Positions 46,326 to 60,012 of a DNA stretch of 64,000 nucleotides are shown one piece after another. Source of the DNA: Sycobia sp. Sy_11 (lineage: Eukaryota; Arthropoda; Insecta; Hymenoptera; Epichrysomallidae). Numbering within the stretch: the first letter of the stretch is position 1; every line of letters starts with the position of its first letter. The position numbers were made by a program, and so were the translations under genes. The stretch spans positions 3,742,501-3,806,500 of the forward strand of contig JACCIC010000003.1 in assembly GCA_018907035.1 (NCBI GenBank), written 5' to 3'. The notes beneath the pieces are model-generated. The model did no database searches, was not told the DNA's origin, and worked only from the letters and a program-made list of their open reading frames with translations.

Positions 46326-46468
46326 ATATTAATAATAATAGTAATAATAATCACTAATAATCGATAATCATAATAGTAATAATAATCACTAATAATCGAT
46401 AATCATAATAGTAATAATAATCACTAATAATCAATAATAATCAAGATAATAATAATAATAATAATTTT
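46326..46468. repeat. 35-bp tandem repeat of AATAAT-type units
   Basis: A unit of about 35 bp (aatagtaataataatcacta, then ataatcgataatcat) is repeated about three times, ending in a pure (ATA)n run. It lies directly past the 3' end of the scavenger receptor gene. Confidence 0.85.
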
Positions 46469-46517
46469 TAATTGTAAATAATAGCAAATAACCGCCGGCT
46501 ACAGTCATCGTCGCTGA

Positions 46518-47003
46518 TCAATATGTGAAGGCGGCGGACTCGTTGCCAATGAAGGCCTGCAGTGCGCCGATACCGTTCTTCTCCTCGCCCGCGTCCTCGT
46601 GCTCCTCCGGTTGCAGAAGGACGTACGAGTCCCTAGCCATCATCAGCCTGTGCTGGTTGTTGACCAGGAACGACGAGCCCCTCCGTATCGTCCGTTTGCC
46701 GAGCTCGATCGCCTCGTGGGCGAGGACGACGTTGCTGTAGGCCTGGTAGCCGCAGTAGACGAGGCAGGCCAAGCCGACGATCACGAGGCAGTAGGCGATC
46801 AAGGGTATCGCGAGATCGGCGAAGGTCGTCGCAAGGTAGACCCAGCGCCTGATGGAGGGAGAGAGCTCGTCGAGGCCCTCCTCGAGCCACATTATCGGGA
46901 ACACGAAGTCGGTGAAGTTCGCCACGGCGCTGATGTCCGGCTGGTGTTCCACCTTCAGGTTCAGCTGGACGCGGACCTTGCCCTCGAGCGGCACGCCGAG
47001 TTT
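46518..47003 (-). CDS. Scavenger receptor last exon: second membrane helix and tail
   Basis: Residues 342-502. After KLGVPLEGKVRVQLNLKVE the chain enters a membrane helix (AIPLIAYCLVIVGLACLVYC), then a basic and later acidic cytoplasmic tail with SYVLLQPEEHEDAGEE, ending in AFTY. The acceptor is ctccccag. A long + strand frame over this exon is only its antisense shadow. Confidence 0.93.
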   Translation of the reverse strand, partial: KLGVPLEGKVRVQLNLKVEHQPDISAVANFTDFVFPIMWLEEGLDELSPSIRRWVYLATTFADLAIPLIAYCLVIVGLACLVYCGYQAYSNVVLAHEAIELGKRTIRRGSSFLVNNQHRLMMARDSYVLLQPEEHEDAGEEKNGIGALQAFIGNESAAFTY

Positions 47004-50000
47004 CTGGGGAGAAGATGGTGGATGAAATTTGCGCATTGTGCCCAGGAAAGATCTGAGAATAGACGGAGGCGGGAGAGAGAGAAAGAGATAGAGATAGAAA
47101 ATGGATGTTTCGAAGCTTGAAGGAATGGCCTGATAAGCTTTGGAATTTCTTGGTTTTGATATTTCCAGTGAGATAGCTATTATAGAACTTAACGATATCC
47201 AGATTCATAATTGCGATTCTGTAGGAGAAAACCGAGGAATTATGTATGTAATGGAAATAATTAATATAAATATGCTTTATCTGAAGATTTTCAATTAAAT
47301 GGATATTGTTTGTACGTAATACTGTTTACTATAAGCATTTAAAATTAGTAAAAATACAATGTTAGAATATCGAAAAATTGCTCGAACGCCTGATCTATTG
47401 AGTGATGGTTGTCTCCACGAAAATTGTCATGAGGTGACTCCATTCATTTTTATAAAATCTTAGCGCGGGCATAAAAAAATGTGTATTGTATATTAAGAAT
47501 TCAAACGAATTTTCAGCAGTAGCCAGCAAATCAAATGTAAAACATAAAGGATTGATGAATAAACTGAATGAGCGATTGTAATAATTACCGGCTGTATTTT
47601 GAAATAAGTTTCATGTAACTCAGGCACTGGTTTAAGGCCGGACACAGCATCCAGCAGCTTTGGATCCGCCTTGTAGAAGTGAGGAAACGAGAGATACACT
47701 GGGGCACCTGGAAGCATGAGAAAATTCGTTAAGAATGTTGGTTTTTTAGTTTTAAAAGTTGTAAAGTTTTAGTGCATTATATGATTGTAATGTGCGGTGC
47801 GTTATACGCTTCTATCGAATACAACTAGTAAGTATTTTCTTTTTCTCATTTTTCGTTATAAATTATATATAAAATTGAAATTTCAATAACAAAATAAACG
47901 AATTTTTTATGTTATAATCTATCATAAGTCAGTCATTTTTTCTATTAAACAATTTTCAATAATCGTTGTTCGAACAAAATTTAAAATTTTGAGATTTTTT
48001 AAAATTTTATTTTTATCTTTAATTTAATGTCATTAAAATATAAAATAATAATGCATCATGTTTTAATTAAACACTTTAAAAAAATTAGATCTACGTTCTT
48101 ATTAATACTAAGAATAACTATATAATAATTTCAAGAAAGCATTAAAAATAATCATATTATTTAAATAAATAAATATTTGCGAAATAAATAAAAAGGTATA
48201 CTTTGCATTCTAAGGTAAAAATAAGAAAACAGAAACAAAAGAGAACATATTAAAACCTAAAGCCGAAAAAAACACCCTGAAAAAACTCACTGTACTGGCA
48301 GGGACTGATGTTCTGCAGACCCTTGGGCGGGCAGCTGTTCGGATTCTCGGGGCAGAAGCACTCGTTGTCGGGGGTCTCGGCGCTCGGCGGGTCGAACACG
48401 CTGTCGGGCGGCGTGTACAGATCGGCCTTGATGCCGGTCTTCTGCGTGGGGCCTCGGTACTGCAGAGGCAGCACCCGGCAGAGATCCTTGTCCCAGACGT
48501 TGACGAGGTCTGCGCCGGTCTGGTCCCGTGGCGGGAAAAAGGAACCTATGGCGAGAGGGAATGGAAATACCGTATATGTATATGATACCGTATATGACGA
48601 CGTTTATTTCGATATTATATATCCCAGCTTTTTTCGAGTATTTTCAAGCAGACAGTGACAATATATTATTAAAAATTTCTTCTTCTCTTCTTTTATATTA
48701 TGAATATGAGCGTAATTAGTATTACGATTTTTTATAAGACGTCTGTGGGTAAATCGAAAAAAGCATATGCCGAATTCGTAATTATAACTACGATATACAG
48801 TATCTTGAAGTTTAGAACAATTCTCTAATTTTTTGTAAGAGAGGATCTTGTACAAAGTAAATTATTTTCTTAAATTAAGCCTTATCTCTATTTATTAAAC
48901 TGAACACCTTTTGCTTCAAGTAAATATTTTCTTCATTTAACAATGTAATATTGATTTCATACACTACAAATAAATATTTACTTGAGAACATAATTTTGGC
49001 ACTGACAACACTTTTCGTTTATAGGTAATATAGTAAGTTTTGTTAAACGATTTTCTCCATTTATATATAATTTGAAGCTTATTATTCTGACTTTTCTCTG
49101 CTAATATAGTTTCACAAGCTTAATTTTTGTTGTAAAAAATTTCGTACTGGAACGATACGAATATAATTTTTTGATTTTGATTATTTTCAAATTAATCATA
49201 CATTAACATCCTTATATGCATAGAAAATTGAATTTCATCAATTCTTCGTACTGTCAAAATTTAGAATTATTGACGGAAATAATATAAAAGTTGTGTACTT
49301 CGACATAAGTATGGCCTCTCATAAACGAGATAACTCTCAATTATTTTATTATGACCCATAAACCAAAGGCGACTCTTACCTTCCGAGGCTCTAATGGAAT
49401 TGCATGGCGCGTCTGACCAATACGGAAGCCTGTCCAGGCCGTTCAGACGATTTAACAGACCAAATTCACGCATATCCGTGTGGCCGGTAAAGATCGTCGA
49501 CACCTCCTCCAGCGTTCCGTTTCTCTGCAATAAAAGTAATGAAGATTTAAATGTTTACGATTTTAGAACTTTGTTCCAATGCAATATATACGTATAGATT
49601 GCATTCTATATACTTTCTCTATCTGGTTTTACAAGATACATATACATTTAATCATGAATTTCCAGTCATTAAATTATCATCCAGTATTAAATTTAAAAAT
49701 TGACAATTTGCAGTTTAAGCTTTCAATTCAGAATTTTACAAATTCTTTCATTTTATTTATTTATTACTGCAGTCCAAAAAAACTTCTCTTTATAATTTGC
49801 ATGTATACTCTATTGGAATAATTTACAAAGATAAGTTCTTAAGCTGATTATAATTAATAACCTAATATCTCCGAACTTGTTAGCTCTATTTTATCATCAG
49901 AACATGAAAATGCAATGTCCGACCCTGAAGAAGAATCTCGAAGTTCTGTATGCGTGTAAAATACACTTACCCCCAGTAGGAGGCCCATCTGACTCATGGG

Positions 50001-53000
50001 ACGGCGAGTCTTGGGAAAGAAGCGATGGGCAATGCTGACCAGCGGATCGTTGTAGCCGAAGACCAGCTCCTGAGCGGTCACCGGGACAAACGGCTTCATG
50101 TCCATGCTGCTCAGGAACACGGAGAGGCCCATTGTCAAAAGTCGAGGCAGAGCCTTGCTCTGTGTCGACAGGGTCTGCGGATGACGACAGAACGTTAGGT
50201 ACTATGTCATGCTCTTTCTTTTTTTCTTTCTTTCTCTTCCTTTTTAGCCAGTGAATATATAGACATGGTTTTTTGCTTTTAACAGAAAGAGATGTATTTT
50301 TCGTTTCTTTGAATGATTTTAGAGCTGTCGCCTGAAGATTGTGTGGTCACTTTTCATTGGAATTTTTGTTAATTTATTCTACATACACTCGAAAATTACC
50401 TATTTAGATAAGATTTCTATGAATTTTATGGACTTTTTTATTGATAGGTGTCTCCTTTGTTTTATGGCTTGCTTTATTATCACAAGATCATATGGAACAG
50501 GAAAGTTTATATATTGACTATTTCTTAAACTAATATATTTCAACCTATTTAATTCCATATTTAAATTTCGATATATTCAATATCATCCTAATTTCCATTT
50601 TTAGATTTCATAGTATGAGTCAATGATATTTTGTAAAATTTACCTTTAAGAGTTATCTTAACAACTCTTAGATAAGTAGGAAATGCATAGTGAAGTTACG
50701 AAATAAATAAGTTTGTTTTAAAAAATATCTATTTGAAAACTGTTAATATTGTAAATTTTCTAGTTTTTAACGAGCATTCTTTTTTTATTTATACTTCGTT
50801 TTTCCATAAATTTCAATTTATATACCAAGGTATATGTAACTGTATTGTCAATATGGTTAATATTTTATTAATTAATTTGCATCTATTATACATCAACTTA
50901 CTTTATTGAGATATAGTACGTGGGTGAATTGATAAGTTCGACAAATTACCATGAATATGGTGTTAAATTATGTTATCGTCTTTTAAGTTACAAGGCTTAT
51001 GTTATGGTCAGAGGACACGCCTCTAAATAGGACTCTTCTGTAGCTTTTGTGAATTAGTTTCGCCTGGTTTGTATTTAACTGCCATTTGAATTAAATAATT
51101 TAATAGTTAATAGAAGTACATAGGGTACGTCAGGCAAAAGTCATTACTAGATAAATTGGATAGTAATGGTTGTTTATTTCTCACACCCGACGAAATGCAC
51201 GAGAAAAAAGGAAAAATCCTATAAATTGATTATTTATATTAATAAATATTGCGTATAGATAATTCTATAATAATTATGCAACGTTATTCAAACATTTAAA
51301 TGAAAAAATAAACAGATAAGCGATTAAGATTAGTGCGCAAAAAAGTCCTCTTTCACCATGAAAATGCACACCTGCTCACAGATCAGCAGTTGCGATAACA
51401 AAAAAGTATGCAGGTATTGAACTTCAAGGTTCTCTATCCACTCTAGTTCCGAGATTTGGCTTTTACTTGTTTTTTAATCTCAAATTTGGCTTGCCGCCAA
51501 GAAATTTTCGACGAACGAAGAAGTTTATTTGAGTGTAAACGAGTATTATGTGCGAATAGTTATTAGAATTATTTTATTCCGACAGAATAAAAAGGGTTTG
51601 AATTGCATCAGACTGAATGTTTCAAGTTTAATCCAGATTATTTAAAAAAATAATTTTTTTTTTGTCAATTCTTACACTCTATGGATGTTACCAAACATAT
51701 TGTAGCAAAGAGATGGATTTGTACAATAATGAAAAAATGAACACTGTAAACATAGGATTTCTTTGTACTATGTAGTTGTTAATAAATTTATAATAAGTTT
51801 TCGCTGCTTTCTAATTTACTGCGCTGTTTGTAGGTGAGGTTATTATCAACGTTGCATAGTAATTTTATATAGCTGGAAAATGTAACATTGTAAATGAGTT
51901 TGGAATGTTTCTCTTGTAAATCTTCTTCAATATATCGACTGTAGTATCGATTTAGTAATAATACGATTCTGACACATAATAACGATTGAAATTTTACTAA
52001 TATTTACTTATTTATTCATGAAAGTGCTACGTTAGATGCAAATAATAATCGATCCTACATCCGTTGCAGTAATTTTGTGATTCTTTTGTTTCATGTGAAT
52101 ACTTTTATATAAAAAAAAATGCTTTTAATTTCATATAATCCCGATGTATATCATTTAATATTGCACTAAATTTGGTTATATATGCGTATTAAATTTAAAG
52201 TATAATCTTTTATAATTTTTGAATCATGTTACAAGTTTCATCATCTATAATATATTTCAGGTTTTTGAATAGAGTATAGTTATATGGATACCGCAAGAGG
52301 TTCAAAGCCAGATATTAATTACAAGAAAAAATTACTCTTGAGCTAAGCCGCTCAGACCAAGTTCAATCTTACGTACAATTTATGATCTTAATCATTTTTT
52401 TGATATATATACACGTATAACAGAGCTACATTATACTATGCTATAATGGATGAACAGGCGAATAATGGCATAGCAATGTTGAGTGTATCGCGAAAAAAAG
52501 ATATAAGCCAAAAGTGCACACGAATATTCGTCGTTAAAACTGAACGCTCCAAGAAAAAAATTAAATAATAATGGGCCACATCAGATATAAATCAATTTTT
52601 TGCAAGTAATTTCACCTTGATTCGACCATCGCTTAATCTTTAACATATGCGATTCAGACTTTTATTTGTGTGTGTATATATATATATATATATATACATA
52701 TACTCTAGTATCTGTGCCCCGGGCACGGGCTCCTACATAATATGCGAATTTGTAAATAATCAAATTACGAAACAGCTTTTGCAATTATTGACTTCAAAAG
52801 GTTTTTTGAATTAAATAATATTATTCGGTATTCAGGTATTATATATTTACAAGTTATCTTTTTCAGTAACTTACTAAGAGTGGAATATTTGGTACAAGGA
52901 CTCGCAGATCAATATCCTTGGACATCTCCGGCACGAAGTTAAGGATTTTCTTGTGCTGGTAGGTGACTGTTCCATTATTGTGAAAAGCAATGTTAACCTT

Positions 53001-55576
53001 CTCCATGTCTTCCCTATAAATTTGAAGAAGAAAAAAATGAAGTTATATATCAATTACTATTGATATTTAGTTTTTAGAATAGTATTGAAAGTAATTGAGA
53101 AATTTAAGAACATTAGCTAATACTATATTTATATGTGTATAATAATAATATAAATTTATATGAAAATTAGAACAGCGGTTATGAATTACATTAAAACTTT
53201 GAACAAATTGGGTATCATTCAAATCGATTAATGCATCATTAAAATTATTAAAAAATTATTCATTTTTTACATTAGAAGCAATATGTTAATAAAAGAACAA
53301 TGAAAAATATAACAGATTTATAATTTTTAAATATATTTTAAAATATTTTATGATAAAAGAGAAGATTTTATACGTATTACAGAAAGTTTCTTACAATAAC
53401 ATTTTTAGTTATTATTAAGGTTTATATAAAAACCAATTATTGGAATTTTTAATAAAATATATTTCAAAATAAATAATTTATTTAAAAAGGAAAGCAATAA
53501 CAAAGTTAATAAAAGCATTTTTATACGCCATAATAGATATTGATAATAGCGATCTTAGTTGCTTTTTTATGGTTTAATAATTACTTGCATGTATTGTAAA
53601 ATAAATACTTTTAAATTCCATTATAATTATATTATAATTATACAGTTATAACGCTCACATGTTATTTCAATTAAAGGGATTAGTTTCAGTTTTAGAATCC
53701 TGCATTACTTCCAAGAATTCCTAAATTTATAGCATTTTTATAGGCTTATAAAAATATCTCAATAAAAAATTTATTCTGAATACACAATCTAAATATATAC
53801 TCTTAAATAACCCCTACCTCAACACCGTTCTCTTTTCAAAATTACTGTTACGCGTACAATAGTAAGACAAACAATGCTATAGTTTGTCCATCTTTTTACC
53901 GAACATTAAAGACTATTTATTCTTAATTATCCTAACATTAATTTTTCTTACAATGGCATGGTGATAAAAAATAACTTTAATTATAAAAAATATAGCTTAT
54001 AAAAATAATTGGAACTAAATAATAATTGTGATTATGGCATATACAGTTAATTATCATTGAACACTGCAAACTCTGGCATTAATTCGTAAATAATCGATGC
54101 TTATCAGGTAGCAACTTTCATGTTGAACTTCTTATTAATATCAATATCATATATAAAAAAAATGAGATGTGCGTTTTACTCATCTGTCTGTTTCGAAATT
54201 TTTACTAGTTTGTCTGACTTTATAGATGGTGGAAGTACTTTTATTATCAGTAAACGCCTATATATTACTTACTTACAGCTACGACTTATGCTAGTTTCAT
54301 CTTGATTTGTTATTCGTATCATTGTTTTTCAATTTCTTATAATACGAATACGTGTCGACTTGCAAAAAATCATAATAATAAGCTACGTCGAGAATTTGTC
54401 AAATTAATATGGAACGAAAAACCTAGGAAAATATTCTTTTCTATTTTTGACTTTTCGCATATTATCCTTTTTATAATTCAATCACATATATTTTGCTAAT
54501 TAACCGTAAATTCAGCAATATCATTTTATATATTAAAAGAATTCATTTACGCATAACTCAAGCGTATACGCAATAATTGCACGATAAGAAAATGTCGAAA
54601 TAAATTATTTTTATAAAATTTGTTGTTTATTATTGCATTTATTCTCTTGACAAGTGGCAAGAAATTATTAAACAATAAAATCCACGGTACGTCTATGTCA
54701 TTGGGATTTCAGACTGATTGCATGTTCGCTTAATTTTATCAAGAGCAAACATTATCGATTGCGCAATGAAGAAGGGCGGTTATGGCGGCTGGACGAATTC
54801 TCCAGTCGTGGCTTCTTCAATATTTATGCTGGCTTGGCTTGGCTTTATTAGTTGCTTCTTCGGCTCTTTTTTTCTTTATCACTCTCATAAAAAAATTAAT
54901 ATAAATTTATCGCATTAGTAAATTTAAAAAATATATCCTAACATACAATTGAGAAGCAATTTTTTCATTCGGCGGTTCCTTGTTTATTACTGGTAAAATT
55001 AAGCCTAACCAAATTTAAAATTAAGATAAAAACAAGAAGAAAGAACAACAGACAAATAATATGGTTGAAATAGATGCGACTGTAGTACTTGCAATATTAT
55101 GCTAATTACAACAAGAATTATAATTGCCTTTGATCTCCTGTGAATTTTCATACGAATTTTATTCTGTTAAATCTATACTCGAGTAAATAATTTTAATTAG
55201 AGCGCGGTGCCTGTTTTTACGAAACTTAATGCATAACGAAACGACGCGCTTGCCTCACGAAGTATTGAACGTGGATATAATTTTAGCTGAGTCAGAATAA
55301 TGAGAAACGCGCGCACGCGTTAATGCATAACGCCAATTTGGCACGGGAGTGTCAAAAATTACTCAATGTCACTGACTCCGTAAAATCAAAAGCGGTTCCT
55401 TTAATTTATGAGCAGAATCAATTAGCAAATAAATTTCCAAAGCAGCAGTTCCATACATGAATACAAAGGCCGTGTAGCGCGGAAACAGTTAGGATTCTTT
55501 GTCCATTTTTTCGTGGCTTCGCCAATGCTCCGAGCTTTCGTCGGATCATTTACGTGTATTATATAGTCGAATTATT

Positions 55577-55634
<58 letters not shown>

Positions 55635-56231
55635 TATATACGACAGCAAATTTCTTCCCTGTCGTATGAGTATGTCGGTATTTCGTTCCTTCTCTTATCC
55701 GTGTAATCGGCAATCCGTTCATAGTTTTTTGTTTCATACTTACTTTTGGCACGACGAGGAATCGATAAATCAAGTATTCAAAGAGTCATAACTCTTAGAC
55801 ACATATAAATCAGATCGAACTGGCTGTGGGGAATTAGATTCAGGCAATTCATGTGGGGGATTTAGATTTGTGCAAAAAATAAATGATTCTATATCGAATA
55901 AAAATTAGTACTCAGAATCTATGGAATTTTGACCTCATTATATTCGACCTATACTATATTCCTACGAATTTCCTTAAACAAGAAAATTTCGAAAATTCCG
56001 CATAAATAATCAGAGAGTAGCTATGAAAGACGAGAGCTGAGACAGATAGACAGAGAAGCAAAGCAAAGAATCTATATCGTATTTATAACAGGGTTTAACC
56101 CACTAACATAATTTTCCTCCTCCGCTGCTCCTCTTGACAATAATCCTCCTTTTTCATCCGTAGTGAAGCGAGCGCGGCCGCACCCCGTTTTCGGAGTTCA
56201 TTGTCATCGCAGGATTTCTTCCTCCTTTCTC

Positions 56232-56319
<88 letters not shown>

Positions 56320-56491
56320 CGTCTCTCTCGATCATCGAAGAATCCACGCGAGCACGCTTACGTGAGTTGTCGTCGTCGGCTATAATCGGTTGCGCAATCG
56401 ACGCGCGTAATAACACGAGGTCGTCGCGTAATCCAAGACCCCTTTCCCCTTTTCACGAGCAAGCTTCCGTAGAAATCACGAAATATTTGCG

Positions 56492-56546
<55 letters not shown>

Positions 56547-57586
56547 GAGCTCGTTATCCAGTCCTTCTATTCTCATTAGCTTACTGGGTGACGATATATA
56601 AGAAGGGCAGAAAGAAGATGTTTTATAAAAAATATTCAATTGTATATAAATTTATATAGAACAGAATTCTAAATAACATTTTTCCCGGGTGGTTTCGCAA
56701 GTCTTTTATGCTATTGTTACTTCCTCTTGGCACGCAGAGAATTTTGCTGCATCCGTAAGAGATCGATCGTGATTTCGATAAGCCTTCTCCTTCCGTCCAG
56801 TTCAGGGATTATACATTGCAGGTTTACAGTCTCGAATAAGTTTCCAGAAAAGGAATGTTGTCTCATAAGTTATAAATAGTCGAATTCGAGGAGTCTATTC
56901 GGTGATAAATTATTCATATATGTTATAAAGTTTTTTTCCTTTGAAGCTTTGGGGGAATTTTCAATTGACGTAAATAAAGAGCAATGCATTAACTTAAATT
57001 TAAAACAATTAAATGTTTACATATAATATTATTGAAAAGTGAATAATTTTTTCTAAATTTGACTTCGACAGCCTGTTAATTAATCTATTAGATGTAGAAT
57101 ATAGAACAATTTTTTCTTACCGTGTATTTATAATTGCTAAAAAAAAGTTGATACCACGATATTAAACACCAATCTGTGTATTTAAAAGCAGTTCAACTAT
57201 AGACAGTTCTGTGCTAAAAGAAAAGCTGAAGTTTTCATCTAATAAAGTAACTTTCGTAAGTTTTTCTAGTTTATTTTTTTTACGTCAATTACATTTTTTT
57301 GTGTTTCAATTACAATTCGCTTAATCGTATTTATTCTGATACTATCGTGAATTGTCTACTAGTACAGGATCGCTAATTATTTTGAAACTTCATATAAAAA
57401 AAGGAACAAAGCGAACAAATAATACATTGACTTATTTCTTGTGTTTGATATATACAATATATACAATATATATTATAATATAAGTATGCAAGCGCCATAA
57501 GGGGGTATCGATGGAAAATGGCAAACTTATATGCCAGATCGAATCCTTTAGTGTACAGTGGCTTCCTCTAGTGTGCATACATACAA

Positions 57587-57644
<58 letters not shown>

Positions 57645-58619
57645 CTTAACATAGAAATGCCATAGTAGAGAGTTATTTTAGTAGCGATTTTTTCTTATAT
57701 TAGTTCATTCGCACTTAATTAAAAACGATAGTCCGATATTTTATGGCCTACAATTGAATATAAATGAATTATAGCCAGACGCTTGTCTTGGAAGTTAAAT
57801 AATACAGATCATATATACCGACAGCGAGAGAAAAAGCGACTCTTAATCGACGACGTATATTATTAAATAGCGATGCTTAATGGCGAAGAACTCAGCTATT
57901 CCCTTTGGTCAGATTTAAAATTTTTTACATATGTAGAAAAGATTCGAATCGCTCGTCGCTTCATGCACATAATATAAAATCGATCGTTTGCATATTTATC
58001 TTTTTTTTTCTTAATCTGGATTTCGGATCGTGTCCCGGGAGTTCGAGAAAAGCTCCTTTCTCCTCTCCCGGTAACACCACAAAGCGGCACAAGATTTTTG
58101 AAGGTTGCGCAAATTTCGGTAATTTATGCAGGTGTTTCATTACATATACGCATATATATCATATGATTAACTTTCCGTCAACTGTCAAACAAGCGCCGAA
58201 TGGCGGATGGAAAAAAAATGACAGGTCGCCCAAATGACGATAGAACTTCTTTTTCATTAACCGCTCCTAATATAGAATTATCGATCCGCCGGTAGTTGCC
58301 TTACACTAGTCGAGTCGTATTTCAGATTTTATAGAGATAAATGTCAGATTTTTGTTCATTTCTCTTTTTTCGCGTCAGCACAAGAAATTCTTACGCTGAG
58401 TTCGTAAGATCATTAACGCGAGCTGAATTTAATCTTCCATATATATTTAAGCGTAAAGATAATAAGCATCCATGGATTTGATGTATAGGAGAGCCAACTT
58501 TGTTGCCGATAATCCCACAAAATATGGGTTTACATATTGCTTGGTATATCGCCTGTCTTGACTTCCGCGCGCCTTAAACTTTATTAGAATTCTTATATAT
58601 ACAATAAACCACACACACG

Positions 58620-58675
<56 letters not shown>

Positions 58676-58926
58676 TGAACTGCCAACTGGGAAAAAACGT
58701 TGACCTTTCATCGACGATCGATGACGCAAGCGTTTCTCCCGTCTCGTTCAAACTTGATGCGAGCGCGGTATCCTTTTCTCGCCATTATACACGAGTATTG
58801 GCAATCGAATTCGCGAAGACATCAAGTGCGCGGGCCGCGCCTCACTCACACCACACGCGCAACCGAGAACAATAACTCACGAGAGGTGAGCGATCTCTCG
58901 ACCACGCGTTATGTATTGATGAAGGA

Positions 58927-58980
<54 letters not shown>

Positions 58981-59957
58981 GCGCTCACGGGCGTGTGCGT
59001 GCATGTATGGTGTATGTGCCTGATTCGCAAACGAGACGTTCAGGATCAGTTTTGAAAATACATATATATTTAGACATTAGAAATGGTATCGCGTCTCGAA
59101 CGTCGACTTCGGTTGAAATGACCGCTGATGCAATCCTTTATTCATTTTATGGACTTTGATATATACCGGGCAGCTTAGATATTTCAAATTTGTGTAGATT
59201 TACGAGTTATTTAACAGCTCTACATAATTCATCTGAAATATCATAAGTGCGAATTTAGTGTCATATAATGTTTGTCTATAACTGTTTTTACATCGAACTG
59301 CTCCTTGTTTTGTGAAAAATGTTGTCAAAAATATATATTTTCGTACACTAAAATTCTACGATTTTTTGTATTTTTTTTTGTAGCGACTGTAACTAATAAT
59401 ATACTTTGACAATGCTAGAAAAATTAAAAATCAGAAATCTAAAGAGAGTTTGAGTATACAATTAGTTTAATAGCCAAAAATTGACGCTACACGTCTTTCT
59501 AGACATTTATACCCTATACAAGCAAAACCACGGTCGGTATTATTAAGAATAATCGAACAATTGATAAATTATTAGAGTAATTTTAAAGAATTACCTGGAC
59601 GACCCAAATTATTCATATTATCGGTAATTTGCAAAATGTAGAAAGTAAAAATTCCTCGGAAATAATTATTACTCAGTTGCGTTCGAAAATGTGGATGTCG
59701 GGTTAATTAATTATCCACTACAAATGTCACATCAAATAATCATTTCATTATTGTTCACATATCTTTTTATTATTTTTTCTAGCTATTATAGTTTGAACCC
59801 ACGGTATGTAAAAATAAATTTACTTACGAAAAATTTATAATATACATGAAAAAGGCGCTCCTTTCGCTGATGTAATAAAGTTTTTGTTACAGCTTCAGTA
59901 AACATTATTTTTCTTATGTATTAATATTAAGGGAATTTATTATTTCTATAGAGCTGC

Positions 59958-60012
<55 letters not shown>

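Noticed and set aside
46599..47120. Long + strand frame (173 codons) opposite the last scavenger receptor exon
   Set aside because: It is the antisense of a GC-rich coding exon, has no domain, and extends into the intron.
54718..54918. Frame of 66 codons with a hydrophobic end
   Set aside because: It lies inside the scavenger receptor intron, has no recognisable domain and is short enough for chance.
56163..56579. Frame of 138 codons with runs of Ser-Leu and Ile-Tyr
   Set aside because: It is a translation of (CT)n and (TA)n microsatellites, which lack stops in some frames.
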